DNA from: Bacteroidota bacterium
GTDB taxonomy: Bacteria; Bacteroidota; Ignavibacteria; Ignavibacteriales; Melioribacteraceae
Assembly: GCA_018818165.1 (NCBI GenBank)
Contig: JAHISP010000026.1
Coordinates: 54,427 to 118,426, forward strand
Direction of reading: 5' to 3'
Length of the DNA stretch: 64,000 nucleotides
In this document: positions 63,678 to 64,000 of the stretch, one piece after another
Position numbering within the stretch: position 1 is the first letter of the stretch
How the letters are laid out: every line of letters begins with the position of its first letter
Notes under the pieces: model-generated
Database searches by the model: none
What the model saw: the letters and a program-made list of their open reading frames with translations, nothing else
Told to the model about the DNA's origin: nothing
Made by a program: the position numbers and the translations under genes

Positions 63678-63780
63678 CAAACACTTGTAAGGCTGAATGC
63701 GTAAGGAATTTCAAGAACAACATTGCAAGAATGAATTGGGATTATTTTATTTTCTTAATATGAAATTACAAAACGCGTAA
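63678..63780 (+). pseudogene. Decayed duplicate of the sdhB 3' end
   Basis: This stretch aligns with 62797-62904 (last codons of sdhB): shared blocks include AAGGAATTTCAA, ATTGCAAGAATGAAT, GATTATTTT and TGAAATTACAAAA versus TGAAATTGCAAAA, ending in TAA versus TAG. Identity is about three quarters by eye. Several small deletions break the reading frame. The remaining DNA to 64000 has no clear gene. Confidence 0.75.
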
Positions 63781-63876
63781 ATTGTAAATAAATAATTAAT
63801 ATATTTTGATATAATAAAAAACTTTACGAGCCCAATCTGATTTATTTAACCCAAATCCATCGATAGGAATAAATTT

Positions 63877-63893
63877 CTAATGACGGTCATTAG
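63877..63893. promoter_or_regulatory. Perfect palindrome near right edge
   Basis: CTAATGAC-G-GTCATTAG is a perfect 8-1-8 inverted repeat, about 95 bases before an ATG (63988) that may begin a gene running out of the window. It could be an operator for that gene; nothing else supports it. Confidence 0.3.
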
Positions 63894-64000
63894 GGATGAT
63901 ACATTGTAAGTGGTTATTATACATATAGTTAGAGTAGATAAAATTCATTAAATTAGCAAGAGATTAAAAATAAGATTTGCTTACAAAATGAAAAACATAA

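Overview
The window looks like chromosomal DNA of an Ignavibacteria-type member of the Bacteroidota/Chlorobi group. The reasons are low G+C (about one third by eye), type IX secretion C-terminal sorting domains with the NYPNPFNP motif on two exported enzymes (2499-4907 and 42639-44381), lipoproteins with acidic Bacteroidota-like export tethers, and very many c-type cytochromes. No rRNA, insertion sequence, phage or CRISPR array was seen. One tRNA (Arg, anticodon CCT) is present.

Layout. 1-22.4 kb is mostly housekeeping: the hemW 3' end, a dicarboxylate/amino-acid symporter, proC, a secreted M14 carboxypeptidase, a cyclic-nucleotide-binding/coiled-coil/STAS protein, a DMT transporter, tRNA-Arg, an EIIA protein with hisS and rlmB, a yefM-yoeB toxin-antitoxin pair, and the sufBCDS-sufT-bacilliredoxin-Rrf2 iron-sulfur operon. 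22.5-39.1 kb is a respiratory and probable extracellular-electron-transfer region. It holds a two-domain rhodanese lipoprotein, an 11-heme-motif lipoprotein with a good sigma-54 promoter next to a sigma-54 activator gene, a five-gene operon, and a convergent heptaheme NapC/NirT (ImcH-like) inner-membrane cytochrome. The operon encodes a membrane b-type subunit, a ferredoxin-flavoprotein, a 20-heme cytochrome, a 1717-residue cytochrome with 70 CxxCH motifs, and an outer-membrane barrel. 40-48 kb is an accessory block, visibly richer in G+C, of exported hydrolases: M23, two C45 paralogues, S41, a serine hydrolase and a truncated serine hydrolase. 47.3-55 kb is a sensing/uptake block: a cache lipoprotein, an orphan LuxR-type HTH protein, a TonB-dependent receptor, a NarL-type response regulator and a two-component-propeller histidine kinase. 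55.1-59.1 kb is a second cytochrome/outer-membrane-barrel operon. 59.5-62.9 kb is sdhCAB. The right end holds a second toxin-antitoxin pair, followed by a decayed copy of the sdhB 3' end.

How the genes may work together (inference). Succinate dehydrogenase and other dehydrogenases feed the quinone pool. The ImcH-like protein and the b-type/ferredoxin-flavoprotein pair are candidate inner-membrane exits. The 20-heme and 70-heme proteins could carry electrons across the periplasm, and the barrel proteins could form outer-membrane conduits. By motif count the window encodes 130 CxxCH plus three wider-spaced heme motifs in seven proteins. The strongest candidate for an undescribed system is the 27.0-37.6 kb operon around the 70-heme protein. 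Its heme array is built from exactly phased 216/210-bp units arranged in 858-bp super-repeats and bracketed by duplicated end modules.
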